A stretch of 64,000 nucleotides of DNA from Dastarcus helophoroides. Taxonomy: Eukaryota; Arthropoda; Insecta; Coleoptera; Bothrideridae. Shown here in pieces: positions 35,501 through 47,568 of the stretch. The notes below the pieces were generated by a model. It searched no databases. It was given only the letters and a program-made list of their open reading frames with translations, and was not told where the DNA came from. Every line of letters starts with the position of its first letter. Within the stretch, counting starts at the first letter, position 1. A program made the position numbers and the translations under genes. The stretch is taken from contig CM053331.1 of assembly GCA_028583605.1 (NCBI GenBank), positions 38,494,783 to 38,558,782 of the forward strand, written 5' to 3'.

Positions 35501-38500
35501 TTTTTGAAATTCTTCAAAATTCGAAATATTTAAAATTCTAAATTTTAGAAAAATCGAAATATTTGAAATCTGAATTTTTGAAAAATCGAAATATTTGAAA
35601 CTCGAAATTTTTGGAAAATAGAAATATTTGAAATTCAGAACTTTTGAAAAATCGAAGTAGATGAAATTCGAATTTTTGAAAAATCGTATTAGTTGAAATT
35701 CGAATTTTTGAAAAATCGAAATATTTAAAATTCGAATTATTGAAAAATCGAAGTATCTGAAAAATTGAAATATTTGAAATTCGAAATTTTTGAAAAATCC
35801 AATTTTTTGCAAAATAGAAATATTTAAAATTCGAAATTTTTGTAAAATTGAAGTAGTTGAAATTCAAATTTTTGAAAAATCGAAATATTTGAAATTAGAA
35901 ATTTTTAAAATTCGAAATGTTTGAAAAATCGAAATATTTGATATTCAAATTTTTGAAAAATCTAAATATTTGAAATTCGAGATTTTAGAAAAATCGAAAT
36001 ATTTGAAATCTGAATTTTTGAAAAATCGAAATATTTGAAACTCGAAATTTTTGGAAAATAGAAATATTTGAAATTCAGAACTTTTGAAAAATCGTAGATG
36101 AAATTCGAATTTTTCAAAAATCGTAGTAGTTGAAATTCGAATTTTTGAAAAATCGAAATATTTAAAATTCGAATTATTGAAAAATCGAAATATCTGAAAA
36201 ATTGAAATATTTGAAATTCGAAATTTTTGAAAAATCCAATTTTTTGCAAAACAGAAATATTTAAAATTCGAAATTTTTGTAAAATTGAAGTAGTTGAAAT
36301 TCAAATTTTTGAAAAATCGAAATATTTGAAATTAGAAATTTTTAAAATTCGAAATGTTTGAAAAATCGAAATATTTGATATTCAAATTTTTGAAAAATCT
36401 AAATATTTGAAATTCGAGATTTTAGAAAAATCGAAATATTTGAAATCTGAATTTTTGAAAAATCGAAATATTTGAAACTCGAAATTTTTGGAAAATAGAA
36501 ATATTTGAAATTCAGAACTTTTGAAAAATCGTAGATGAAATTCGAATTTTTCAAAAATCGTAGTAGTTGAAATTCGAATTTTTGAAAAATCGAAAATTCG
36601 AGATTTTAGAAAAATCGAAATATTTGAAATCTGAATTTTTGAAAAATCGAAATATTTGAAACTCGAAATTTTTGGAAAATAGAAATATTTGAAATTCAGA
36701 ACTTTTGAAAAATCGTAGATGAAATTCGAATTTTTCAAAAATCGTAGTAGTTGAAATTCGAATTTTTGAAAAATCGAAATATTTAAAATTCGAATTATTG
36801 AAAAATCGAAATATCTGAAAAATTGAAATATTTGAAATTCGAAATTTTTGAAAAATCCAATTTTTTGCAAAACAGAAATATTTAAAATTCGAAATTTTTG
36901 TAAAATTGAAGTAGTTGAAATTCAAATTTTTGAAAAATCGAAATATTTGAAATTAGAAATTTTTAAAATTCGAAATGTTTGAAAAATCGAAATATTTGAT
37001 ATTCAAATTTTTGAAAAATCTAAATATTTGAAATTCGAGATTTTAGAAAAATCGAAATATTTGAAATCTGAATTTTTGAAAAATCGAAATATTTGAAACT
37101 TGAAATTTTTGAAAAATCAAAATATCTGAAATTTTAAATTTTTGAAAAATCGAAATATTTGAAAAATTGAAATATTTGAAATTGGAAATTTTTGACAAAT
37201 CGAAATATTTGAAATTGGAAATTTTTTAAAATTGAAATTTTTGAATAATCGAAATATTTGAAATTCGAAATTTTTTGAAAAATTGAAATATTTGAAATTC
37301 AAAATTTTTGAAAAATCGAAGTATTTAAAAGTCGAAATTTTTGAAAAATCGAAGTAGTTGAAATTCGAATTTTTAAAAAATCGAAATATTTGAAGTTCGA
37401 ATTTTTAAAAAACCGAAATATCTAAAATTCGAAATTTTTGGAAAATCGAAATATCTAAAATTCGAAATTTTTGAAATTCGAAATTTTGGACAAATGGAAA
37501 TTTTTGGAAAATCGAAATATTTGAAATTCGAAGTTTTGAAAAATCAAATAATTTGAAATTCGAATTTTTGAAAAATCAAAATATTTCAAATTCCAAATTT
37601 TTTAAAAGTCGAAATATTTGAAATTCGAAATTTTTGAAAAATCGAAACATTTGAAATTCGAAATTTTTAAAAAATCCAAACATCTGAAATTCGAAATTTT
37701 TGAAAAATCGAAATATCTGAAATTCGAAATTTTTGAAAAATGGAAATATTTGAAATTCGAAATTGTTGAAGAATCGAAGTATTTAAAAGTCGATTTTTTT
37801 TAAAAATCGAAGTAGTTGAAATTCGAATTTTTAAAAAATCGAATTATATGAAGTTCGAATTTTTAAAAAACCGAAATATTTAAAATTCGAAATTTTTGGA
37901 AAATCAAAATATCTAAAATTGGAAATTTTTAAAAAATCGAAATATTTGAAATTCGAAATTTTGGACAAATCAAAATTTTTGGAAAATCGAAATATTTGAA
38001 ATTCGAAATTTTGAAAAATCAAATAATTTGAAATTTGAAATTTTTGAAAATTCGAAGTAATTGAAATTCGAAATTTTGAAAAATCAAAATATTAAAATAT
38101 TTGAAATTCGAAATTTTTGAAAAGTCGAATATCTGAAATTCGAAATTTCTGACTAATCGAAATATTTGAAAAATCGAAATATTTAAAATTCGAATTTTTG
38201 AAAAATCAAAATATTTGAAATTCGAATATTTTGAAAAATCGAAATATTTAAAATTTAGAATTTGTGAAAAATCGAAGTAGTTGAAATTCGAAATTTTGAA
38301 AATTCGAATTTTTGAAAAATCGAAATATTTAAAATTCGAAATTTTTGACAAATCGAAATTTTTGAATAATCTAAATATTTGAAAAATCCAAATATTTGAA
38401 ATTCGAAATTTTCGAAACATCGAAGTAGTTGAAATTCGAAATTTTTGAAAAATTGAAATATTTGAAATTCGAAATTTTTGAAAAATCGAAATATCTGAAA

Positions 38501-39484
38501 TTCGAAATTTTTGAATAATCGAAATATTTGAAAAATCGAAATATTTAAAATTCGGATTTTTGAAAAATCGAAATATTTGAAATTCGAAATTTTTGAAAAA
38601 TCGAAATATCTGAAATTCAGAATTTTTGAAAAATCGAAGTAGATGAAATTCGAATTTTTGAAAAATCGTAGTAGTTGAAATTCGAATTTTTGAAAAATCG
38701 AAATATTTAAAATTCGAATTTTTAAAAAATCGAAATATTTAAAATTCGAAATTTTGAAAAATCGAAATATTTGAAATTCGAAATTTTTGACAAATCGAAA
38801 TTTTTGAATAATCGAAATATTTGAAAAATTGAAATATTTGAAATTCGAAATTTTTGAAAAATCGAAATATTTGAAATTTGAATCTTTTTAAAATTGAAAT
38901 TTTTGAATAATCGAAATATTTGAAATTCGAAATTTTTGAAAAATCGAAGTTTTTGAAAAATCGAAGTAGTTGAAATTCGAATTTTTAAAAAATCGAAATA
39001 TTTGAAATTCGAATTTTTAAAAAACCGAAATATCTAAAATTCGAAATTTTTGGAAAGTCGAAATATTTAAAATTCGAAATTTTTGAAAAATCGAAATATT
39101 TGAAATTCGAAATTTTGGGCAAATCGAAATTTTTGGAAAATCGAAATATCTAAAATTCGAAATTTTTGAAAAATCGAAATATTTGAAATTCGAAATTTTG
39201 GACAAATCGAAATTTTTGGAAGATCGAAATATTTGAAATTCGAAGTTTTGAAAAATCAAATAATTCGAAATTCGAAATTTTTGAGAAATCAAAGTAGTTG
39301 AAATTCGAATTTTTGAAAAATCAAACTATTTGAAATACGAAATTTTTGAAAAGTCGAAATATTTGAAATTCGAAATTTTCGAAAAATCGAAACATTTGAA
39401 ATTCGAAATTTTTGAAAAATCGAAACATCTGAAATTCGAAATTTTTGAAAAATCGAGGTAGTTGAAATGCGAATTTTTGAAGAA
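32560..39484. repeat. A-rich 33-bp satellite, GAAATATTTGAAATTCGAAA type
   Basis: From 32560 to about 34000 the units are irregular (AAAGTCAAAATTTTGGAAAA). From about 34000 the array settles into 33-bp units combining GAAAAATCGAAATATTTG and AAATTCGAAATTTTT. Higher-order units of about 434-437 bp are nearly identical: ATTCGAGATTTTAG occurs at 35975, 36412, 36596 and 37033, spacings 437, 184 and 437. The 184-bp step marks a partial extra duplication. The array is A-rich on the plus strand. The Phe/Ile/Lys-rich minus-strand frames are 11-residue repeat artefacts. Confidence 0.9.
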
Positions 39485-39686
39485 ATATTGTAACGCTATG
39501 TAAATAGATGGAATAGAATTTAGAATAGAATTGTAGAATTTAGTAAATAAAAAAAAAGTTTCTAGAAGGATCTGATAAGGGGAAAACGGCCACGATAACG
39601 AAACAAACGGCAGATAAGCGTTCCAGAAATTTCGGCAAACGATAAGCTTTATTTGCCGAAAAGTTCTAGAAGCCGAGAGTCAAAAC

Positions 39687-39723
39687 TATAAAAGGCGGTC
39701 AGCTTTCCCTCAAGTAAGTCAGT
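39687..39723 (+). promoter_or_regulatory. LTR core promoter: TATAAAAG and TCAGT initiator
   Basis: TATAAAAG at 39687-39694 lies 32 bp upstream of TCAGT at 39719-39723, the arthropod initiator sequence. The spacing is right for a TATA promoter that would start transcription within the LTR. Confidence 0.65.
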
Positions 39724-39805
39724 TAGAGTCAGTGTAATTGGTGAGTTAGAAGTTAATAATAAGTGAGTTAATTGTTCAATTGTGGTGATCCAAGTTAAGT
39801 TTGAT

Positions 39806-39811
39806 AATAAA
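39806..39811 (+). promoter_or_regulatory. LTR polyadenylation signal AATAAA
   Basis: AATAAA lies about 87 bp after the predicted start site and 50 bp before the LTR end, as expected for the R region of an LTR. Confidence 0.5.
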
Positions 39812-39865
39812 GTGGTGTAATTCACAGGTGGTAATCAATTCGAACCGATAAGCCCGTAACAATAT

Positions 39866-39990
39866 TTTAAATTCGAAATGTTTAAAAAATCGAAATATTT
39901 GAAATTCGAAATGTTTCAAAAATCGAAATATTTGAAAAACGAATTTTTAAAAAATCGAAATATTTGAAATTCCAAATTTTGAGATTTAAA
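39866..39990. repeat. Remainder of the 33-bp satellite after the LTR
   Basis: Three to four units of GAAATATTTGAAATTCGAAATG continue directly after the right target duplication, confirming that the LTR landed inside the array. Confidence 0.8.
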
Positions 39991-40972
39991 AGGCCAAGCT
40001 TCAACTCAAAATTTAAAGCTTTAACTCGAAAGAAGTTTAAAAATCTCTAGAATTAACGTCGATTTGAAGATTAACGTCGATCTGAAAAAACTCCAGATTT
40101 TGAATTAAAAATCGAAATTTTAGTACAAAAAGCGAGGACTGCAAATTCAGAAACCCCAAAAAAAATCGAGTCGTTCACTCTAATTTTCACTGACCTGACT
40201 CCGATACCCATTGTATTCAAAATCTTGATATCAATCTGCTGATTACTTTTTATTCGTTCTGAGTTATTGCGAAAAATTTGAAATATTAGTGTAAACTCTA
40301 ATGATGGATCTTAATTAATTGTCGATGCAATAACACATAATTTACTTGAACACACGCTTTATTGGTCTCTTCTACATATGCTCTCGATATCTACTCGGCT
40401 CATTCTCGACTACATTCTTCCCCTTGCTCCCTCCCGTGGCTAGTGGTGCTGGGTTTGTATCACATGTGGCAAAGACAGTGGCGGGTTCCCTAATGCCAAC
40501 ATTAATTTTTTTGGAAATTGCGCTTGCTTGGGGAAAACTAATATCGCGAGCGATAATTATTCTAACTTCAATTGATACGAGTTTCGTAATTGTCGTAGCC
40601 ATAAATAGACGATGTATTTTAAATTTATTACAAAACAATTCTCCTTGAACTTGCTTGATATTGTTTATTGGTAAAACACTAATTGCACGATAGTAAATAC
40701 ACGGCATCGGCAATTGTTTCGTCCTCTGCTTGACCTACCCTAATTGTGCATGTCGTGAATCGAAATCATACACTGTTAAGGAAAACAATGAGCTGGAAGC
40801 TCACTAATTACGTTGTACTACGATTTTTGCGGTCAGATACACTCATTTTATATTCATCCTATGATAGGTCGTGAATTTGTCGGCGATAACAACAGCAGGA
40901 ACTAATCAAAGGTTACACCAATAAGGCAATAAGCCAATCACGAATATTTATCTACTTAAGTATACGAATAGA
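39991..40972. other. Single-copy DNA with an unassigned minus-strand open frame
   Basis: A minus-strand frame of 113 codons (40713 down to 40372) has no recognisable domain. An AATAAA signal on the same strand lies about 10 bp past its stop (40363 down to 40358). This pairing is suggestive of a gene or retroelement 3' end, but the codon and residue makeup gives no further support. I leave it unassigned. Confidence 0.25.
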
Positions 40973-40981
40973 CTTCTGACC

Positions 40982-41160
40982 TGGGGCGTACCGAGCCTGA
41001 TGCTTTTGGGGGGGGTGAGTAATTTTTTTGCCGACCAGTCGACTTTACAGAAGAATTTCTGAAATATGCCGACTTTGGTAAAAAAAAATCGACTCAGACG
41101 ATAATGCCGACGAAAGTTTAGAGGGGTGTCACACCCCTAACACCCCCGCCTCTTCCCTTG
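40982..41160. mobile_element. Small non-autonomous DNA transposon, 179 bp
   Basis: The segment is flanked by the 9-bp direct repeat CTTCTGACC (40973-40981 and 41161-41169). It starts TGGGGCGTACCGAG with a long G run, and near its other end has CACACCCCTAACACCCCC, so its ends are partly complementary. The GGGGCGTACC start resembles the ends of many DNA transposons. Superfamily uncertain: a 9-bp duplication would fit a Mutator-like element; an 8-bp one would fit hAT. Confidence 0.5.
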
Positions 41161-41169
41161 CTTCTGACC

Positions 41170-41800
41170 CAAGTAAAAAGTGTCATGGGGGAAACCTTAT
41201 CCAATTAATTGCTAATAATTAGTAACTAGGAACAATTATCGAGTACGTGGTTGCCCAAAACCATAATCAGAAGTGGGAATTCTTCCATTTACGTTGCGCT
41301 GTGTTAAAAATTCGTAATACTAATAATTCTTTGATGAAGAAGGCATCGCCTTAGGAGCTTGGCCCGCCGCGAAAATTAGCAGCCTTCCCGCGATTTGGCA
41401 TCGATCCAAATTGTCCCTCAGCTACTAACATCTCGAAATAAAGCAAAATAAACAAAATGTGCCAATATATCCCGAGTTATGTTAGGACGGAATATGTTTA
41501 ACCGCAAAAAAATGTTAGCGGAATTAATCTAGGCGGTTACTGAAATATAAACTGAAACGACGACGCCGAAACTGAAAGATACACGAACGTTTTTTTTTTA
41601 AATAGAAATTTTACGACGCGTGACTCACTTCGATTCGTTTCATGACTGTTTTAGTTTTTCATCTTTGATTTTATTAATATTCAATTTGGGAATCCACATG
41701 GAGTTAGGGAGTTAGTTTCATAATTTGCTTACAATTTTTTTACACTTACATTGTCGCTTTAATTATTTTTAAATTTTATCAGTCGTTTACGTTACCTCCT
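41170..41800. other. Single-copy DNA, no gene seen
   Basis: No repeat, exon or RNA gene could be supported. A GC-richer patch lies at 41340-41400. Confidence 0.45.
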
Positions 41801-42360
41801 GAGGGAGTTAAATTTATGTCTTAAATGCCAAAAATCTCTTGAAAACACGCGAATGTTTGCCAGAAATTAAATTTTTACTTTAAAAACTCTCTTGAGAGAA
41901 CAAGACGTCTCCTAGAAGTTAAGAACTAAAAATCACTATTAGAATCAATGAATCTTCGAAAAATGGAATTTTTTTCATGTTTTGGAAAAAGGGGGGACCC
42001 TTAGAATTTTTTTCGTAACTTCAAACTCTCATATCTTCCAAACCAAAAGTCGTAGTGCAAATTTGGTTTTCGGATTCGGAATCTACAGGTCAAAATCCAC
42101 ATGATAGGGTCCTAAATAATGACTTTTGAATTTCGACCCTAGGAAATTTAGTGAAAATTTGAATCTCTGTTAAAAACCTTCCTTACAATATAAGAGCTTT
42201 TCTTAGAAATTAAAAACACCTTTTAAAAATTAGAAATCATTACTAGAATTTAAAAATCCTTTTCAAAATCCAAAAATTTCCCTTGTAGAAGTTAAGTATC
42301 TTTTTTAAAATCTAAGCACCTTCCTCGGAAGCTTAGAATGTCCCTCTGTAAGAATCTCTT
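41801..42360. repeat. Degenerate TTAGAAG-type repeat with an unknown insert
   Basis: Diverged units such as CTAGAAGTTAAGAAC and TTAGAAATTAAAAACACC flank a stretch at 41960-42130 without repeat structure. The units resemble those at 23.1-23.6 kb and the 15.9-17.4 kb array. Confidence 0.5.
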
Positions 42361-45300
42361 TTATAGGCAAAATTTTGGGCAACAGACAGCATTTTAAAAA
42401 AAGTATAGAAAATTTCTAATAAAGTCAAAATTTTAAGAAAAAGTCGGGATTTCGAAAAATAAAGAAGAAGTTTTCATAAAAGACCGAATTTAGAAAACGT
42501 CGAAATTTTGAGAAACAGCCGAAATTAAAAAAAATATATAGAGGTTTTCGAAATAACTCAAAATATTGAGTAAAAGTCGAAATGTTGCTAAACGGGAGTA
42601 GAAATTGTCAAAAATTTGACATATTTTGACAAATATGTCAAATTTTTGAAAAACATTAAAATTTTGAAAAATCAAAGTAATTAAAATTCGAATTTTTGAA
42701 AAATCGATATATTTGAAATTCGAAATTTTGAAAAATCAAAATATTTGAAAGTCGAAAATTTTGAAAAATTGAAATTTTTGAAAAATCGAAATATTTAAAA
42801 TTCGAAATCTTTGAAAATCGAAATTTTTGAAAATTCAAAATATTTGAAATTCGAAATTTTTGAAAAATCGAAGTAGTTAAAATTTAAAATTTTTGAAAAT
42901 TCGAATTAGTTGAAATTCGAATTTTTGAAAAATCAAAATATTTAAAACTCGAAATTTTAGAAATTCGAAATTTTTGAAAAATCGAAATATTTAAAATTCG
43001 AAATTTTTGAAAAATGGGAATACTTGAAATTCGAAATTTTTAAAAAATCAAAATATTTGAAATTCGAAATTTTTGAAAAAGTGAAGTTTTCATAGAAAAC
43101 CGAATTTAGAAAACGTCGAAATTTTGAGAAACAGCCGAGATTAAAAAAAAAATATGGAGATTTTCGAAATAACTCAAAATTTTGAGTAAAAGTCGAAATT
43201 TTGGTAAAAGGGAGTAGAAATTGTCAAAAATTTTGAAAAATCAAAGTAGTTAAAATTCGAAATTTTAAAAAATTGAAATATTTGGAAAATCGAAATATTT
43301 GAATATTCGAAACTTTTGAAAAATCGAAGTAGTTCAAATTTATAATTTTTGAACAATCAAATTAGTTGAAATTCGAATTTTTGAAAAATCAAATTATTTG
43401 AAGTTCGAAATTTTTAAAATTCGAATTTTTTGGAAAATCGAAATATCTAAAATTCGAAATTTTTAAAAAATCGAAATATTTGAAATTCGAAATTTTGAAC
43501 AAATCGAAATTTTTGGAAAATCGAAATATTTGAAATTCGAACTTTTTGAAATTAGAAATTTTTGAAAAATCGGAAAATTAGAAATTCGAAAATTTTGAAA
43601 AATTGAAATTTTTAAAAAATCAAAATATTTGAAATTCGAAATCTTTGAAAATCGAAATATTTGAAAAATCGAAATAGTTGAAATTTAAAATTTTTGAAAA
43701 ATCGAATTAGTTGAAATTCGAATTTTTGAAAAATCAAAATATTTGAAACTCGAAATTTTTGAAAAATCAAAATATTTGAAATTCGAAATTTTTGGAAAAT
43801 CGAAATATTTGAAATTCGAAATTTTTGAAATTAGAAATTTTTGAAAAATCGGAATATTAGAAATTCGAAAATTTTGAAAAATTGAAATTTTAAAAAAATC
43901 AAAATATTTGAAATTCGAAATCTTTGAAAATCGAAATATTTGAAATTCGAAATTTTGAACAAATCAAAGTTTTTGAAAAACCGAAATATTTGAAATTCGA
44001 AATTTTTAAAATTCGAAATTTTTTAAAAATCCAAATAGTTAAAATTCGAAATTTTTAAAAAACCGAAATATTTAAAATTCGAAATTTTTGAAAAATGGGA
44101 ATACTTGAAATTCGAAATTTTTGAAAAATCGAAGTAGCTGAAATTCGAATTTTTGAAAAATCAAAATATTTCAAATTCGAAATTTTTGAAAATCGAAGTA
44201 GTTGAAATCCGAAATTTTGAAAAATCGAAATATTTAAAATTCGAAATTTTTGGAAAATCGAAATATCTGAAATTCAAAATTTTTGAAAAATCGAAATTTT
44301 AAAAAAATCGAAGTAGCTGAAATCCAATTTTTTGAAAAATCGAAATATTTGAAATTCGAATTTTTGAAAAATCGAAATATTTGAAATTCGAAATTTTTGA
44401 AAAATCGAAGTAATTGAAATTCAAATTTTTGAAAAATCAAAATATTTGAAATTCGAAATTTTTGATAAATCAAAATATCTAAAATTGGAAATTTTTAAAA
44501 AATCGAAATATTTGAAATTCGAAATTTTGGACAAATCAAAATTTTTGGCTGAAATAGGTCAAGATTTTGAGCAAAAATCTAAATTTTGGAAATAACGTCG
44601 CAATTTTCAAAATAAGTCAAATTTTTGAAAAAAGGTCAAAATTGAAAAAAGGTCAAAAATTTGGCAGACAAAATTTTGAAAAATATTCAAAAAATATCCA
44701 AATAGTCAAAACTTTCAGAAAAAGTCAAAATTTGACTAAAAACCTAAATTTTCAAAAAAAAATAAAAATTCTCAAACAAGTCAAAATTTTGAAAAAGTCA
44801 AAATTAAAGGTAAATGACAAAATTTTGGAAAAAGGACAGAAAATTTCCAAGCAAATCAAAATTTTGAGAAAAAGTCGAAATTTGAGTAAAAACCGAAATT
44901 TTCGAAAAAAAATTGAAATTTTCGAAAAAAAAATTGAAATTTTCGAGAAAAAAAATGAAATTTTTGAAAAAAATTCGAAATTTTCGAAAAAAAATTGAAA
45001 GTTTCAAAATAAGTCAAAATTTTGAACAAATGTCAATATTTTGAAAAAAAGCCAAAATTTTGAAAAAGTCAAAATTTTAAGAAAAAGTCAAAATTTTGGA
45101 AAAAGGACAGAAAATTTCCAAGTAAATCAAAATTTTGAGAAAAAGTCGAAATTTGAGTAAAAACCGAAATTTTCGAAAAAAAATTGAAATTTTCGAAAAA
45201 AAAATTGAAATTTTCGAGAAAAAAATGAAATTTTTGAAAAAAATTCGAAATTTTCGAAAAAAAATTGAAAGTTTCAAAATAAGTCAAAATTTTGAACAAA

Positions 45301-46770
45301 TGTCAATATTTTGAAAAAAAGCCAAAATTTTGAAAAAGTCAAAATTTTAAGAAAAAGTCAAAATTTTGGAAAAAGGACAGAAAATTTCCAAGTAAATCAA
45401 AATTTTGAAAAAAAGTCGAAATTTGAGTAAAAACCAAAATTTCCGGAAAAAAAAATTGAAATTTTCGAAAAAAATTGGAATTGTCGCAAAAAAATCGAAA
45501 TTTTCGAAAAAAAAATTGAAATTTTCAAAATAAGTCAAAATTTTGCAAAAGAGTCAATATTTTGAAAAAAAGTCAAAATTTTGAAAGTCAAAATTTTGAG
45601 TCAAAATTTTGAAAAAGAGTCAAGATTAAAGGTAAATGACAAAATTTTGGAAAAAGGACAGAAAATTTCCAAGTAAATCAAAATTTTGAGAAAAAGTCGA
45701 AATTTGAGTAAAAACCGAAATTTTCGGAAAAAAATTGAAATTTTTGGAAAAAAATTGAAATTTTCGAAAAAAAATTGAAATTTTCAAAAAATCGAAATTT
45801 TCGAAAAAAAAAATTTTCAAAATAAGTCAAAATTTTGGAAAAAATCAAAATGAAGGGTAAATGACAAGATTTTGAAAAAAAACTAGATAATATGCAAGTT
45901 AGTCGAAATTTTGAGAAAAAGTCGAAATTTGAGTAAAAACCGAAATTTTCGGAAAAAAATTGAAATTTTTAAAAAATCGAAATTTTCAAAAAAAAATTGA
46001 AATTTTCAAAAAAAGTCAAAATTTTGAAAAAAAAGTCAAAATGAAGGGTAAATGACAAGATTTTGAAAAAAATCTAGAAAATATCCAAGTTAGTCGAAAT
46101 TTTGAGAAAAAATCGAAATTTGAGAAAAAACCGAAATTTTCCAAAAAAAATTGAAATCTTCGAAAAAAATTGAAATTTTCGAAAAAAAATTGAAATTTTC
46201 GAGAAAAAAACTGAAATTTTCGAAAAAAATTGAAATTTTTAAAATATGTCAAAATTTTGAAAAAGAGTCAAATTAAGGGTAAATGACAGGATTTTGAAAA
46301 AAAAAAGATCTAGAAAATATCCAAGGAAGTCAAAATTTTGAGAAAAAGTGTTGGAAGTTTTCATAAAAAAACGAATTTTTCAAAATTTACGAAAGTCAAA
46401 GTATTGAGAAAACGGCGAAATTTTGAAAAAATATGGAGGTTTCCGAAATAAAATAAAATTTTGAACAAAAGACGAAATTTTCAAAAAAAATCAGTTTTCA
46501 TAAAAAGGCGAATTTTTCAAAATTAACGACAGTCGAAATTTTGAAAAAAGGCAGAATATTTAAAAAATGTGGAAGATTTCCAAATAAGTCAACATTTTGA
46601 GCATGAGTCAAAATTTTGAACAAACTGTGGACCTTCAAAATAAGTCAAACTTTTAACAAAAAAGTTCAAATTAAATAAGTCAAACTTTTGACAAAATAGT
46701 TCAAATTTTAAGTCCACATTTTTAAAAAGTTGAAAAACATTAAAATTAAAAAAAGAGTAGAAACTAAAAA
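42361..46770. repeat. A-rich satellite, GAAATTTTCG/GAAATTCGAAA mixture
   Basis: 42361-44540 repeats the 33-bp family of the previous block. 44540-46770 is a variant with longer A runs (AAAATTGAAATTTTCGAAAA). Within it a 270-bp composite is visible: AAAAAGGACAGAAAATTTCC occurs near 44830, 45100, 45370 and 45651, spacings 270, 270 and 281. No gene is present. Confidence 0.85.
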
Positions 46771-47236
46771 TCTTTTATTTTTAATTTTCGGCGCCTGGTC
46801 TACCCAACGATCTGGTGTTCGGAATGGGTTTGGGTTCGATCTGCGTGTTATTATGTGGCCAATCCACGACCAATGCAAGTCCAGAGACGCATTAATGTTT
46901 TATTAGAAGTTCCACGTTAAATATTGATTTTCAACCATGACCTAGAACGAGTATAAATCTTTTATGTAACAATCTCTTTGTACGCTGAACGTAAAACCAG
47001 TTTCTAGGTTGTAACAAAAATTACGGAACAATAATCATTAAGATTTTAGTTGCGCGAGCTAAGAAAAGTAAGATTGTCTATTTTTACAGCCAAGGCCACC
47101 TTTATTTGACATTGGGACGCATAAATATGTGCAACTTCTATAAAGAACTTGTAAAATTTGTCAGCGTAACGTATCCGAATTAGATCGATCGTTGATCCGA
47201 TAAAATAAAAATAAAAACACCAAGTTTACTGAGGAG

Positions 47237-47296
47237 TCTCTCTTTCTAGTTTACTACCGCCCCAAGTAAACTAGAGAGAAAGAGAGAGAGAGAGAG
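47237..47296. repeat. Hairpin followed by a GA microsatellite
   Basis: TCTCTCTTTCTAGTTTACT (47237-47255) pairs with AGTAAACTAGAGAGAAAGAG (from 47265) around a 9-base loop ACCGCCCCA, apart from a 4-base bulge. The right arm runs into (GA)n up to about 47296. Confidence 0.7.
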
Positions 47297-47568
47297 TATG
47301 CGGAAATGTCACGAAATGACGGAAGTAGCGTCATAAGTAGAAAGTTTATCAAGAGGTGGCGCTACAATAGAACGAGACAGAGAACCCTAAAAGGGTGGTA
47401 CTCCTGTGTGTATCCGAATGCATTACATTTACTAAACAGTTTTTAGTTTTTAATCACAGAATTATGTTTTTAACTTTGTGTAGCAGCTTAGTAAACGATA
47501 ACGAATCGGACGATCGTTGTTACTTAAGAAAACAGCGTTTTACTTCAACGTGTTTCATTCCAATTTAA

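Larger units (their letters stand above)
39489..39861 (+). mobile_element. Solo LTR of a retrotransposon inserted in satellite
   Basis: A 373-bp block interrupts the A-rich satellite. It begins TGTAACGCTATG, ends AAGCCCGTAACA (TG...CA), and is flanked on both sides by ATAT (39485-39488 and 39862-39865), a 4-bp target duplication as expected for a Ty3/gypsy-type element. Inside are a TATA box, an initiator and a polyadenylation signal in the order U3-R-U5, all on the plus strand. No internal region or second LTR is present, so it is a solo LTR left after recombination. The element family was not identified. Confidence 0.8.

Noticed and set aside
34039..39292. Minus-strand open frames of up to 167 codons rich in FKYFDFSKI
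   Set aside because: The 33-bp unit gives an 11-residue periodic peptide; there is no start-codon context, codon bias or domain.
40372..40713. 113-codon minus-strand frame as a retroelement or host gene
   Set aside because: An AATAAA follows its stop, but no domain, LTR pair or splice sites could be shown.
46795..46860. Possible tRNA or tRNA-derived SINE (GGGTTCGATCTGCG)
   Set aside because: A B-box-like motif is present, but the T-arm stem does not pair and no acceptor stem or A box at the right distance was found.
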